DNA from: an uncultured Bacteroidales bacterium
GTDB taxonomy: Bacteria; Bacteroidota; Bacteroidia; Bacteroidales; UBA3663
Length of the DNA stretch: 20,097 nt
Direction: 5' to 3'
Assembly: GCA_905236195.1 (NCBI GenBank)
Contig: CAJOOX010000150.1
Coordinates: forward strand, 1 to 20,097
Shown: one piece after another, positions 1-6,452 of the stretch
Numbering within the stretch: the stretch's first letter is position 1
How the letters are laid out: each line of letters opens with the position of its first letter
Translations under genes and position numbers: made by a program
The notes under the pieces: generated by a model
The model's input: the letters and a program-made list of their open reading frames with translations, nothing else
Told to the model about the DNA's origin: nothing
The model's database searches: none

Positions 1-269
1 AGATCGATGCCTACACCTACACGCCCAAGGACGAGGACGACCTCTCCCCCGTCACCCGCGAGAACCTTTCGCTCGACGATCTCAAGAAAACCTGGATGAG
101 CCGCATGAACGACAACTGCATCTTCATCTCGGCCCGCACCGGACAGGGCATCGATGCCCTCAAGGACCGTCTCTACGAGATGGTCAGGGAAATCCATACC
201 AAACGCTTCCCCTACAATGACTTCCTCTTCCAGAAATACGACGACCTCGGCGAGGAAAAGACCTTCTAA
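1..269 (+). CDS. hflX: GTPase HflX, C-terminal fragment (5' end outside window)
   Basis: The open frame (codons starting at base 3) enters from the left edge and ends at TAA 267-269, giving about 88 residues. The text IDAYTYTPKDEDDL, then NCIFISARTGQGIDALK, then RFPYNDFLFQKYDDLGEE, is the end of the Bacteroidetes HflX GTPase. It includes the SAR motif (G5 loop of the GTPase fold) and the acidic C-terminal tail. HflX is a ribosome-associated GTPase that splits or rescues stalled ribosomes in the cytoplasm; that role is family knowledge. The GTP-binding P-loop and the N-terminal domain lie outside the window. A short inverted repeat follows the stop by two bases. Confidence 0.85.
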   Translation, partial: IDAYTYTPKDEDDLSPVTRENLSLDDLKKTWMSRMNDNCIFISARTGQGIDALKDRLYEMVREIHTKRFPYNDFLFQKYDDLGEEKTF

Positions 270-271
270 AT

Positions 272-284
272 CCCCTTAAAGGGG
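272..284. repeat. Short inverted repeat after hflX
   Basis: CCCCTT-A-AAGGGG is a perfect inverted repeat directly after the hflX stop. It is followed by ACTTC and then an AGTTGAGAGTTTAGAG segment (about 294-309). The same two modules, a C/T-rich hairpin with a TTAAA-like centre and GTTTAGAG/GTTGAG words, recur near 5423 and 6300-6370. It could act as a weak terminator, but there is no T tract. Confidence 0.55.
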
Positions 285-311
285 GACTTCTAAAGTTGAG
301 AGTTTAGAGGC

Positions 312-347
312 GTGCCCAATAAGCCCATCAAGCCCATTAACCCCATA
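312..347 (+). repeat. Four tandem 9-bp near-repeats before the lipoprotein start
   Basis: Bases 312-347 read as four 9-bp units: GTGCCCAAT, AAGCCCATC, AAGCCCATT and AACCCCATA. They occupy exactly the stretch where a ribosome binding site would be and end four bases before ATG 351. The stretch is an open frame from a GTG at 312, but the encoded repeat (KPIKPINPIK) does not resemble a signal peptide start, whereas ATG 351 does. Confidence 0.6.
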
Positions 348-350
348 AAA

Positions 351-1067
351 ATGAAAAAACTCTTCCTATTGGCATTCCTGCCCCTGTTCATGGTAGCTTG
401 CCAGCGTGATGCGGCCACAGAAGTGCAGCTCCGCATGACCGAAATCTACGAAGATGTATTAGGCCGCTACCGTTCCGCGTCCCGCAACGGAACGCTGCCC
501 GATGCCTCAGTCTTTGAGGAGAAATATTATTCCGCCCGGTTCCTGAAGGCCACACGCAACGAGGACTTCCGCGACAGCGACCCCTGGATTCAGGGACAGG
601 ACTGGCCCGAATGTATCCACGCCACCACCGACAGCGTACGCGAGGTTACGCCCGACTCGGTCATCGCCCACATCACCATCTACAATTTCGAGCCCGTCCG
701 TGTCGATGTCATCATGATTCGCGAACGCGGCAACTGGTATATTGATGATTTCCTGTCATCGCTTACACCCGAGCCCCCTTCTTTTGAAGGTGCATGGTTG
801 GATGACGACAACAATGAGCCCAATCTCACCCTCTCCCTTCGTGAGGACGGCAGCTACGATGTTGCCGTCGGCATCTTCCGGCTCACAAACCTCGACGATG
901 GCATCGGCATCCTGACGGACGAAGGCCTGGCGTTCACCGCCACCGACGCAGCCGGCAATCCCATCGGCGGCATCATCTCATTCGACGGCGACACTGCCAC
1001 CGTCACCTTCACCCAAACCACCTGGGGCCTTATCGAACCCGGCTCAGCCTTCAAATACCATCGCTGA
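351..1067 (+). CDS. Putative lipoprotein, DUF3828-like with a C-terminal beta domain
   Basis: The protein has 238 residues from ATG 351. Residues 1-17 form a lipoprotein signal (MKKLFLLAFLPLFMVAC) with a lipobox ending at Cys17, so it should be lipidated and held in the envelope. Residues about 20-140 (VQLRMTEIYEDVLGRYRSAS, DSDPWIQGQDWPE, RGNWYIDDF) resemble DUF3828-type small domains known from Bacteroidales lipoproteins. Residues about 147-238 (FEGAWLDDDNNEPNLTLSLR, then repeated GI.LTDEGLAFTATD-like strands) read as a lipocalin-like beta domain. An in-frame GTG at 312 would add 13 low-complexity residues ahead of the signal peptide and is rejected. The specific function is unknown. It is transcribed away from hflX and ends 23 bases before the repeat array. 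Confidence 0.75.
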   Translation: MKKLFLLAFLPLFMVACQRDAATEVQLRMTEIYEDVLGRYRSASRNGTLPDASVFEEKYYSARFLKATRNEDFRDSDPWIQGQDWPECIHATTDSVREVTPDSVIAHITIYNFEPVRVDVIMIRERGNWYIDDFLSSLTPEPPSFEGAWLDDDNNEPNLTLSLREDGSYDVAVGIFRLTNLDDGIGILTDEGLAFTATDAAGNPIGGIISFDGDTATVTFTQTTWGLIEPGSAFKYHR

Positions 1068-1090
1068 CCTCAAAACTGACCCTTATTGGT

Positions 1091-1434
1091 CCATCCGAAT
1101 CCGATAGGGCCGTCAATGGCCTTCCCTGTTTCTATCGGAATCCGATAGAGGCACAAAAAGTTTTCCACGGAGCTATCCGAATCCGATAGAGACACAAAAA
1201 GTTTTCCACGGGGCTATCGGAATCCGATAGAGGCAAAAAAAGTTTTCCACGGAGCTATCCGAATCCGATAGAGACACAAAAAGTTTTCCACGGGGCTATC
1301 GGAGTCCGATAGAGGCAAAAAAAGTTTTTCACGGGGCTATCGGAGTCCGATAGAGGCCAAAAAAGTTTTTCACGGGGCTATCGGAGTCCGGTGGAGGTTC
1401 CCAAAGCATTTCACAGATATATCCGAATTTGCCG
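1091..1434. repeat. Tandem array of 41-bp units, each with a 17-bp palindrome
   Basis: Units begin at 1091, 1132, 1173, 1214, 1255, 1296, 1337 and 1378, exactly 41 bp apart, with a decayed half unit at 1419. Each starts with CTATCGGAATCCGATAG, a perfect palindrome around one central base, or the variant CTATCCGAATCCGATAG with one mismatch. A 24-bp spacer follows, of the form AGgCACAAAAAGTTTTCCACGG plus two bases. The variants alternate, so 1132-1213 and 1214-1295 form an 82-bp dimer duplicated with one difference, and the units at 1173 and 1255 are identical. Outer units (1091, 1378, 1419) are degenerate, as in a tandem repeat homogenised in its middle. It fills most of the 481-base gap between the convergent lipoprotein and GT90 genes. 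Its role is not known. Confidence 0.95.
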
Positions 1435-1553
1435 CCCTTAAAATTGGGATTGTTCAATGTCTCCCATAGGCCCGGATACTCCAGCGTATTCTTCTGACGC
1501 ACCCAGGTCTTCACCACGCCCGGTTCCGCATTCTGCCAATCCGCCGGGTCAGC
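1419..1553 (-). pseudogene. Remnant of a KilA-N domain protein
   Basis: On the minus strand this stretch encodes ADPADWQNAEPGVVKTWVRQ and then KNTLEYPGLWETLNNPNFKG. That pattern, V(V/A)xxWxRxxxTxEYxGLWExLxNPNF, is characteristic of KilA-N DNA-binding domains from phage-derived and chromosomal Bacteroidetes proteins. Only about 45 residues remain. The expected continuation (a glycine/asparagine-rich segment, then the second half of the domain) is missing, because the frame runs into the repeat array at about 1419. The left end overlaps the last codons of the GT90 gene in another frame. No start codon context or downstream domain is visible, so it is called a decayed fragment. Confidence 0.6.
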
Positions 1554-2550
1554 AATAGCGGCCGTTAGTAATTTCAAAATACCTCTTCAGCACTAATAGG
1601 GAAATCAGGTCTTCCCGCTCTTTGTCGCGGAACTGATCCACGTATTCATTAGCATGTCGGATAATGGCCTCCGCCTCCTGAGGATGTTCTATATAATACC
1701 GCAAGCGTTCTTCGAGGTCGGAAAAATCCTCTTTCACCTCAATGAAATGATAATTCGGCACCAGTTGTCCCTCCATGAACCAGGTCTCCTGGGTAAGCCG
1801 GGGAGTAACCGCGATACTGTTGGAAGACATCACCCACTTGAGATTGGACGCTACATCATTGCCCTCCAGAGACATGATGAATTTGCAATCCAGGTGCTCT
1901 CCAATGGTCATTTTCTCCCTATGCCACTCGGGATGTTCCTCCACCACATTCGTGGAGGCCGCGTCAACCATCTCACTCTGGCCGTTGCCGAACAGATTCA
2001 TGAAAAGAGTCCTATTCTGTTTCCTCGGCCCCAAATCCCCGCGATATATGGCCACATTTTTCTTGGCGGACCATTGTTTCCGGTCATTGACGAAAAGGAA
2101 ATGCCGGTTCTTATCCAGCTTCAAAAGAACAGAATTGCCGTTGTTATCGACTATGGGCCGGTTTTTGAGCACGGTAGGCACAGGAGCCACAAACTCCCTG
2201 TCTCCCGACTCGAGAATCCACTTCAGGCCGCCGTCAAAATACATGGCAAACTCCATCGCATCATGATAATAGGCTGACTGATTTGTCATGGGCTGATTTT
2301 GTATGGCAACGGCTTTCCGCTCCCAAAGCTCCCTGTCAAAAAGAGACCCGGCTGTAAGTTTACAATAGTAGTTTACCCTTTGGAGTATGTATTCGCTGTC
2401 GGGCCGTTTTGCCAGGCGGCCTAACAGCTTTTCCCGCCGGCTCCTGTAGAACGCCGCGGGGACGAACTCCCGCAAATAACAGTTGACGTAATATTTGAGA
2501 TTGCTGTTTTTGCCGCTGTGGAGCAGATAATGAATTTTTCTTAAGTCCAT
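1549..2550 (-). CDS. Glycosyltransferase family 90 (CAP10/LpsA-like)
   Basis: The protein has 333 residues from ATG 2548-2550. An upstream in-frame ATG at 2688 would add 46 residues lying over the candidate promoter and is rejected. Recognisable GT90 features are NVAIYRGD (165-172), IMSLEGNDVASNLKWVMSSN (about 225-244) and ETWFMEGQLVPNYHFIEV (255-272), with a C-terminal helix rich in D/E/R. GT90 enzymes are cytosolic transferases of O-glycan and lipopolysaccharide sugars (O-glucosyl/xylosyl transfer in characterised members); donor and acceptor here cannot be read from sequence. There is no signal peptide. The gene is divergent from the aminotransferase cassette, with its own candidate -7 site and a palindromic leader. 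A G+C-rich tail overlaps the KilA-N remnant by a few bases. Confidence 0.8.
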   Translation of the reverse strand: MDLRKIHYLLHSGKNSNLKYYVNCYLREFVPAAFYRSRREKLLGRLAKRPDSEYILQRVNYYCKLTAGSLFDRELWERKAVAIQNQPMTNQSAYYHDAMEFAMYFDGGLKWILESGDREFVAPVPTVLKNRPIVDNNGNSVLLKLDKNRHFLFVNDRKQWSAKKNVAIYRGDLGPRKQNRTLFMNLFGNGQSEMVDAASTNVVEEHPEWHREKMTIGEHLDCKFIMSLEGNDVASNLKWVMSSNSIAVTPRLTQETWFMEGQLVPNYHFIEVKEDFSDLEERLRYYIEHPQEAEAIIRHANEYVDQFRDKEREDLISLLVLKRYFEITNGRYC

Positions 2551-2578
2551 AGTCAATCCTAAAAAATACCGTTTCTCA

Positions 2579-2594
2579 AAACCCGGCCGGGTTT
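2579..2594. repeat. Perfect 16-bp palindrome in the GT90 leader
   Basis: AAACCCGGCCGGGTTT is a perfect palindrome lying between the candidate -7 box (2614-2621, minus strand) and the GT90 start at 2550. Flanking GTTTC (2571-2575) and GAAAC (2599-2603) extend it imperfectly. It is either a hairpin in the 5' leader of the GT90 mRNA or a dimeric protein-binding site. Confidence 0.6.
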
Positions 2595-2613
2595 GTTTGA
2601 AACATTTAGCGTG

Positions 2614-2621
2614 CAAATATA
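2614..2621 (-). promoter_or_regulatory. Bacteroidetes -7 box for GT90
   Basis: The minus strand reads TATATTTG, matching the TAnnTTTG -7 consensus, about 64 bases ahead of the ATG. No good TTTG sits at the proper -33 distance (only TATG at 2641-2644, 19 bp away), so the call is moderate. Confidence 0.5.
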
Positions 2622-2681
2622 GGTGTTTTTGTCGGAAAACCATAAAAAGAATCAAAAAAAATGCATTTGGCGCCCGAAAAT

Positions 2682-2712
2682 TTTGCAATTTGACTAAAAT
2701 GATTTATATTTG
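2682..2712 (+). promoter_or_regulatory. Bacteroidetes promoter for the aminotransferase cassette
   Basis: TTTG at 2682-2685 and TATATTTG at 2705-2712 are separated by 19 bp, matching the Bacteroidetes -33/-7 consensus (TTTG, TAnnTTTG). The start site would be near 2719, giving a leader of about 50 bases before ATG 2768. Confidence 0.75.
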
Positions 2713-2767
2713 CAGCCATAATCGCAAGAATTTCAATGATATAATATACACTCTGTTGGTTGATTTC

Positions 2768-3811
2768 ATGGAAAAGAAAATGAATTTTCTCGATAGAAAC
2801 GAGTTCAATTTCGAACCCAGTCCCAAAGTGGTCGAAGCCATCCGGAATTTCGACCCCAAAACCCTTTGCTTCTACACTCGTATCTACGACCAGGGCAAGA
2901 AGAGTGTCATTTCCGTACGGCTGAGTGAGATTTACGGTGTCCCCGAGGAACAGGTCCTTCTGGCATACGGCGGGGAGGATATTCTCAAGAATGCCATTCA
3001 CTATTACCTCATGAAGGGGGATAATAAAACCATTCTTATTCCGGAATATTCCTGGTGGTATTATAATAAGGTAGCCAGTGAATGTTACGGAACATTCGAA
3101 ATGTATCCTTTGCATGAACAGGATGACACCTTCGCATACGATATCGGCGAGGTGATTGAATACACACAGCGCATCCATCCCCGTATGCTCCTGCTGGCCT
3201 CCCCCAACAACCCGACCGGCAATGGTCTGACAAGCGGGGAAATAGGCCGTATCATGGAGAATATCCCCGATGACACCATGGTGCTGATTGACGAGGCCTA
3301 TGCCAGTTTCATCACCAGCGACACGGACTATATCGCGCCTTTGGTCAATAAATACAGCAACCTTATCATCTCGCGCACGCTCTCGAAGTTCTACGGTCTT
3401 CCGGGCCTGAGATGCGGGTTCGGATTCATCGGACAGGGCCATACCCACTTCATCAGCTACATCAACAAGTACCTGGGATACAACCGGTTCTCTGAAGCGG
3501 TGGCTCTGGCCGCCCTCGAAAGCGAGGAGCACTACCGGCATGTGGCCGATGATATGGAGTGGGGCCGCCAGCTTTACAAAAAAGCGCTGGGCGACAAGCC
3601 CGGGTTCAAGGTATATAAATCGGTAGCGAACTTCATCCTCATCAAGTACCCCCCGGAAATCAAAGAGAAACTGCAGCAGGCCCTGGCCGACCAGAACTAC
3701 AAGATTAAGTTCATGACAGACAAGGGACTCGAGTCCTGCCTGCGCATCACTCTCGGCCGCAAGGAGCAGACGCAGACTGTTGTCGAAACCATATTGAAAG
3801 TGTTAGCATGA
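2768..3811 (+). CDS. HisC-like PLP-dependent aminotransferase (class I/II)
   Basis: The protein has 347 residues from ATG 2768; ATG 2780 (MNFLDRNEFNFEPSP) is an almost equally good start. The fold-type I aminotransferase motifs are present: GGED (68-71), SPNNPTG (145-151), DEAY (175-178) and SRTLSKFYGLPGLR, with the PLP lysine at K207. It resembles histidinol-phosphate aminotransferases, but no his genes are near. It overlaps the next gene by ATGA, and that gene is a cytidylyltransferase-like enzyme followed by LicD. HisC-like enzymes in such capsule settings aminate small phosphorylated ketones (for example dihydroxyacetone phosphate to serinol phosphate in Campylobacter). A similar role in making a phospho-amino-alcohol is inferred from context; the substrate is unproven. 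Confidence 0.8.
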   Translation: MEKKMNFLDRNEFNFEPSPKVVEAIRNFDPKTLCFYTRIYDQGKKSVISVRLSEIYGVPEEQVLLAYGGEDILKNAIHYYLMKGDNKTILIPEYSWWYYNKVASECYGTFEMYPLHEQDDTFAYDIGEVIEYTQRIHPRMLLLASPNNPTGNGLTSGEIGRIMENIPDDTMVLIDEAYASFITSDTDYIAPLVNKYSNLIISRTLSKFYGLPGLRCGFGFIGQGHTHFISYINKYLGYNRFSEAVALAALESEEHYRHVADDMEWGRQLYKKALGDKPGFKVYKSVANFILIKYPPEIKEKLQQALADQNYKIKFMTDKGLESCLRITLGRKEQTQTVVETILKVLA

Positions 3812-4536
3812 CAGGTGTTATTCTGGCCGCGGGAATGGCAAAGAGGCTCCGCCCCCTTACCGACACCAAGCCCAAGTGCCTTCTCGAGGTGGGAGGAAAG
3901 ACGCTTCTCGGGCGCACCGTTGACGCCATGGCCTCTGCGGGCATCAGCGACTTCCTCGTCGTGACCGGCTATCGCGCTCCGATGATCCGCGAGTTTCTGA
4001 ATTCCCAATACCCGGTTTCCGAATTTCGACTCATCGACAACACGGACTACGAGCACAATAACAACATCTTCTCCCTCTGGCTTGCGATGCGGGAACTGCA
4101 CGGACAGGAAGTGCTGCTCATGGACAGTGATATCCTCTGTGACCCGGAAACCGTGCGCAGAGTGGCACGTCAGGAGTGCTCCGCCCTTGCCATGCAGCGT
4201 CATGAACTGGGAGAAGAGGAGATGAAAATCGTTGTGGATTCCGGCTTTAACATCACCGAAATCAGCAAGACCTGCCGGGCCGGGGACGCCGCAGGCGAAT
4301 CTGTGGGTATCGAGAAGATGACTCCCGATTACACAGAAGCCCTCTACCGGGAACTCCGCAAAATGATACTCGACGAAGGTCTTATCGACATATTCTATGA
4401 GCGTGCCTTCGAACGGCTTATCCCCCAGGGGCACACCTTCAGGGTGGTGGATACCACAGACCTTTTCTCCTACGAGCTGGACACCCCAGAGGATTTCCGG
4501 AAAGCTACTGAAGCGATTCCCAAGTCCCTTATCTGA
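3808..4536 (+). CDS. LicC-like sugar/choline-phosphate nucleotidyltransferase
   Basis: The protein has 242 residues, starting at the ATG that overlaps the previous stop (ATGA), which suggests translational coupling. It begins with the nucleotidyltransferase signature ILAAGMAKRLRPLTDTKPKC and LLEVGGKTLL. It has NTDYEHNNNIFSLWLAM and VLLMDSDI (metal-binding Asp region), then a C-terminal YELDTPEDFRKA that matches the ending of LicC phosphocholine cytidylyltransferases. The NNxxSLxLA block separates LicC-like enzymes from hexose-1-phosphate types such as RmlA. The likely reaction is CTP plus a phosphorylated amino alcohol giving the CDP derivative plus pyrophosphate, in the cytoplasm. The exact substrate (phosphocholine, phosphoethanolamine, serinol phosphate or a phosphonate) cannot be told. 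Confidence 0.78.
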   Translation: MTGVILAAGMAKRLRPLTDTKPKCLLEVGGKTLLGRTVDAMASAGISDFLVVTGYRAPMIREFLNSQYPVSEFRLIDNTDYEHNNNIFSLWLAMRELHGQEVLLMDSDILCDPETVRRVARQECSALAMQRHELGEEEMKIVVDSGFNITEISKTCRAGDAAGESVGIEKMTPDYTEALYRELRKMILDEGLIDIFYERAFERLIPQGHTFRVVDTTDLFSYELDTPEDFRKATEAIPKSLI

Positions 4537-4583
4537 CTGGCGGCTTGAGCAAAATTGTCACATACCGTAAATAAAAAAAGAAG

Positions 4584-5396
4584 ATGCCAGCATACGATAT
4601 ACGTCCGCTGCAACTGAGAATACTGCCTATTCTCAAAGCTGTCGATGAAACCTGTCGGGAGCACAACCTGCGTTATTATATTTGGGCCGGCACTATGATC
4701 GGGGCTGTGCGTCACAAGGGATTCATTCCCTGGGATGACGATCTCGACATAGCGATGCCCCGCCCTGACTACGACCGTCTCATAGCACATTGCGCCGAAT
4801 GGCTTCCCAGGCCTTTCGAGATGGTGTGTGCGGAGAACGACCGCGTCTATCCCCTGCCCTTCGCCAAAATCCAGGATGCCAGCACCACCCTGATTGAGCG
4901 TTTCCACCTCAAATATCTCGGAGGCATCTATATCGATGTCTTTCCCATCGACGGAGCACCGGAGGGCTGGCTGGCACAGAAGTTTCATTTCGCAAAATAC
5001 GAGTATTACAAACGCGTGCTCTATCTGCTCTTCCGTGACCCCTACAAACACGGACACGGCCCCAGCTGCTGGATACCGCTCCTGTGCCGGAAATTATATT
5101 CCCTGGCGGAAGTCCAGCGCAAAATACGCAGTATCCTCACAAAATACGATTACGACAAGTGCCGCCTGGTGGCCGACTATGATGACGGATCCAAAGGTGT
5201 GATGAATAAATCAGTGCTCGGAACCCCCGCCCCCTACGAGTTCGAAACGATAACGGCCGCTGGCGTTGAGCACTATGACGAGTATCTCTCCAATAAATAC
5301 GGAGACTACATGACCATTCCCGACGGCAATCACCAGCGCCAGCACAATTTCCATTATCTGGACCTGGAGAAACCCTACAGCGAATACAGGGAATGA
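4584..5396 (+). CDS. LicD family phosphotransferase
   Basis: The protein has 270 residues from ATG 4584, 47 bases after the LicC-like gene. The LicD core is intact near residues 28-60: LRYYIWAGTMIGAVRHKGFI, then PWDDDLDIAMPRPDYDRL, with the GT(M/L)(I/L)GAVRH and DDDLD nucleotidyltransferase-fold motifs that bind metal. LicD proteins transfer a phospho-alcohol group from a CDP donor to sugars of cell-surface glycans; phosphocholine is the known case. Position directly behind a LicC-like gene and an aminotransferase supports a three-gene pathway that makes and attaches a phospho-amino-alcohol. No signal peptide or membrane segment is obvious, so it should act at the cytoplasmic side on lipid-linked or nucleotide-linked glycans. 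Confidence 0.85.
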   Translation: MPAYDIRPLQLRILPILKAVDETCREHNLRYYIWAGTMIGAVRHKGFIPWDDDLDIAMPRPDYDRLIAHCAEWLPRPFEMVCAENDRVYPLPFAKIQDASTTLIERFHLKYLGGIYIDVFPIDGAPEGWLAQKFHFAKYEYYKRVLYLLFRDPYKHGHGPSCWIPLLCRKLYSLAEVQRKIRSILTKYDYDKCRLVADYDDGSKGVMNKSVLGTPAPYEFETITAAGVEHYDEYLSNKYGDYMTIPDGNHQRQHNFHYLDLEKPYSEYRE

Positions 5397-5422
5397 GGAA
5401 CCCTCAAGGTCCACCCCCCCGG

Positions 5423-5440
5423 CCCTCCTTGAAAGGAGGG
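5423..5440. terminator. Hairpin between convergent licD-type and GT-like genes
   Basis: CCCTCCTT-GA-AAGGAGGG is a perfect inverted repeat in the 59-base gap between two converging genes, preceded by a run of C (CCACCCCCCCGG). It shares its sequence with the element near 6353-6370. Position suits a bidirectional terminator, but T tracts are short, so it may equally be a dispersed repeat. Confidence 0.5.
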
Positions 5441-5455
5441 AGTAACTGAAGAATC

Positions 5456-6295
5456 TTATTTACCGTGGAGAAGGATGGCGAGGATGTCGAAGAGATTGAC
5501 AACATACTTGCCGATGACCTTGAACTTGCGCGGAAGACGCTTGTGAAAGGGCGGCTTTTGCCAGTCGGCCAACATGCCGCGCCGCGAGAAATCAACACGG
5601 ATACCATGCTTTTCGAAGAGCGGAACGACCTCCTCCTTCCACCGGGCGTGCTCAATGCCTGTGCGCACATAGTTGAAGAGGTCGAAGGTGCCGTGTTTCG
5701 CCCAGTCGTGGGCCACACTGAGATAGGTGTGACCATAGGCAGCCGAGCGTCGGGTGGCCATGTACTCGAAATTCCAGGCATCCTCGCGGTCGCGCAGTAT
5801 GGCCAGCAGTTCGTCCTTGCGCCAGAAGGCGGCCTGACAGCTCACGCGCCAATTCTGGAACCGATCCATCTCCCATAGCTTCTCGCCGTAGCGTGACGGA
5901 TGGAAATGACGGGCATTCCAGTCGGTGACGTGGAGACACTTGATTTCGGGATGCTCCTCCATGAGCGCCAGCAGACGCTCCAGCTCATCATTGCGGACGG
6001 GGTCCGTGAGGAAATAATCCTCCTGCACATAGAAGACCACCTCCTGCGGAATGGCCTCAAGCGCCCAGCGCACGCACTTGCTCCACGTGGCCCGCCGGTC
6101 ACGTGGGAAGCTGTTGCGTTCACACACCTTGAGGGGCGTGACGTCGAGGCCCGGATAGGAATAGTCCTTGTATTCGGTGAGCAGATACAACTTGCCGCGA
6201 CAGTCGGGCCAATAGGTCTTCCATAACTTGAAGAACGGCTCCCAACAGTCATCGTAATGGTCACAGGAATTGATTAATATAGCGTAATCGAGCAT
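5456..6295 (-). CDS. Putative glycosyltransferase, family not recognised
   Basis: The protein has 279 residues from ATG 6293-6295 (MLDYAILINSCDHYDDCWEP); a longer frame to 6346 runs through a repeat and is rejected. It opens like a GT-A transferase: a short hydrophobic strand, then a CDHYDDCW loop and FFKLWKTYWPDC. A likely metal site, VQEDYFLTD, lies at about 90-98. Aromatic and Trp-rich segments follow (LHVTDWNARHFHP, FQNWRVSCQAAFWRK), then an amphipathic tail ending FDILAILLHGK that may touch the membrane. Similar proteins occur in Bacteroidetes capsule loci, as I recall, but I cannot name a family. It follows the GT87 fusion gene on the same strand after 157 bases that contain a hairpin repeat, so it may have its own transcription. 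Confidence 0.55.
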   Translation of the reverse strand: MLDYAILINSCDHYDDCWEPFFKLWKTYWPDCRGKLYLLTEYKDYSYPGLDVTPLKVCERNSFPRDRRATWSKCVRWALEAIPQEVVFYVQEDYFLTDPVRNDELERLLALMEEHPEIKCLHVTDWNARHFHPSRYGEKLWEMDRFQNWRVSCQAAFWRKDELLAILRDREDAWNFEYMATRRSAAYGHTYLSVAHDWAKHGTFDLFNYVRTGIEHARWKEEVVPLFEKHGIRVDFSRRGMLADWQKPPFHKRLPRKFKVIGKYVVNLFDILAILLHGK

Positions 6296-6299
6296 ATTT

Positions 6300-6370
6300 A
6301 GTTTAGAGTTTAGAGTTGAGGATCCTCTGAATCCCCCACGAACCACCCCGGCCTCCCTTAAAGGAGGGAG
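6300..6370. repeat. Dispersed repeat: GTTTAGAG words plus C/G-rich hairpin
   Basis: GTTTAGAGTTTAGAGTTGAG begins at 6301, just before the GT-like start (minus strand). CCACCCCGGCCTCCC and AAAGGAGGGAGT follow, with an imperfect hairpin at 6353-6370. Both modules have counterparts at 270-310 (CCCCTTAAAGGGG, AGTTGAGAGTTTAGAG) and 5411-5442 (CCACCCC..GGCCCTCC, AAAGGAGGGAGT). An AT-rich stretch with TATAAAATATAAAATATC-like repeats lies beyond it, at about 6404-6440. Confidence 0.6.
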
Positions 6371-6452
6371 TCAAGGACTTCCTGAGAGGCACAGAGTGGT
6401 AATTTTAATATAAAATATAAAATATCAAAATACAAAATAGTTGAGAGTGAAG

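Noticed and set aside
1091..1434. CRISPR array
   Set aside because: The spacers between palindromes are nearly identical from unit to unit and there is no cas gene nearby, so it is a simple tandem repeat.
2597..2767. Upstream start of the aminotransferase at ATG 2597
   Set aside because: It would place 57 Cys/Lys-rich residues over the promoter; aminotransferase homology starts at about 2780.
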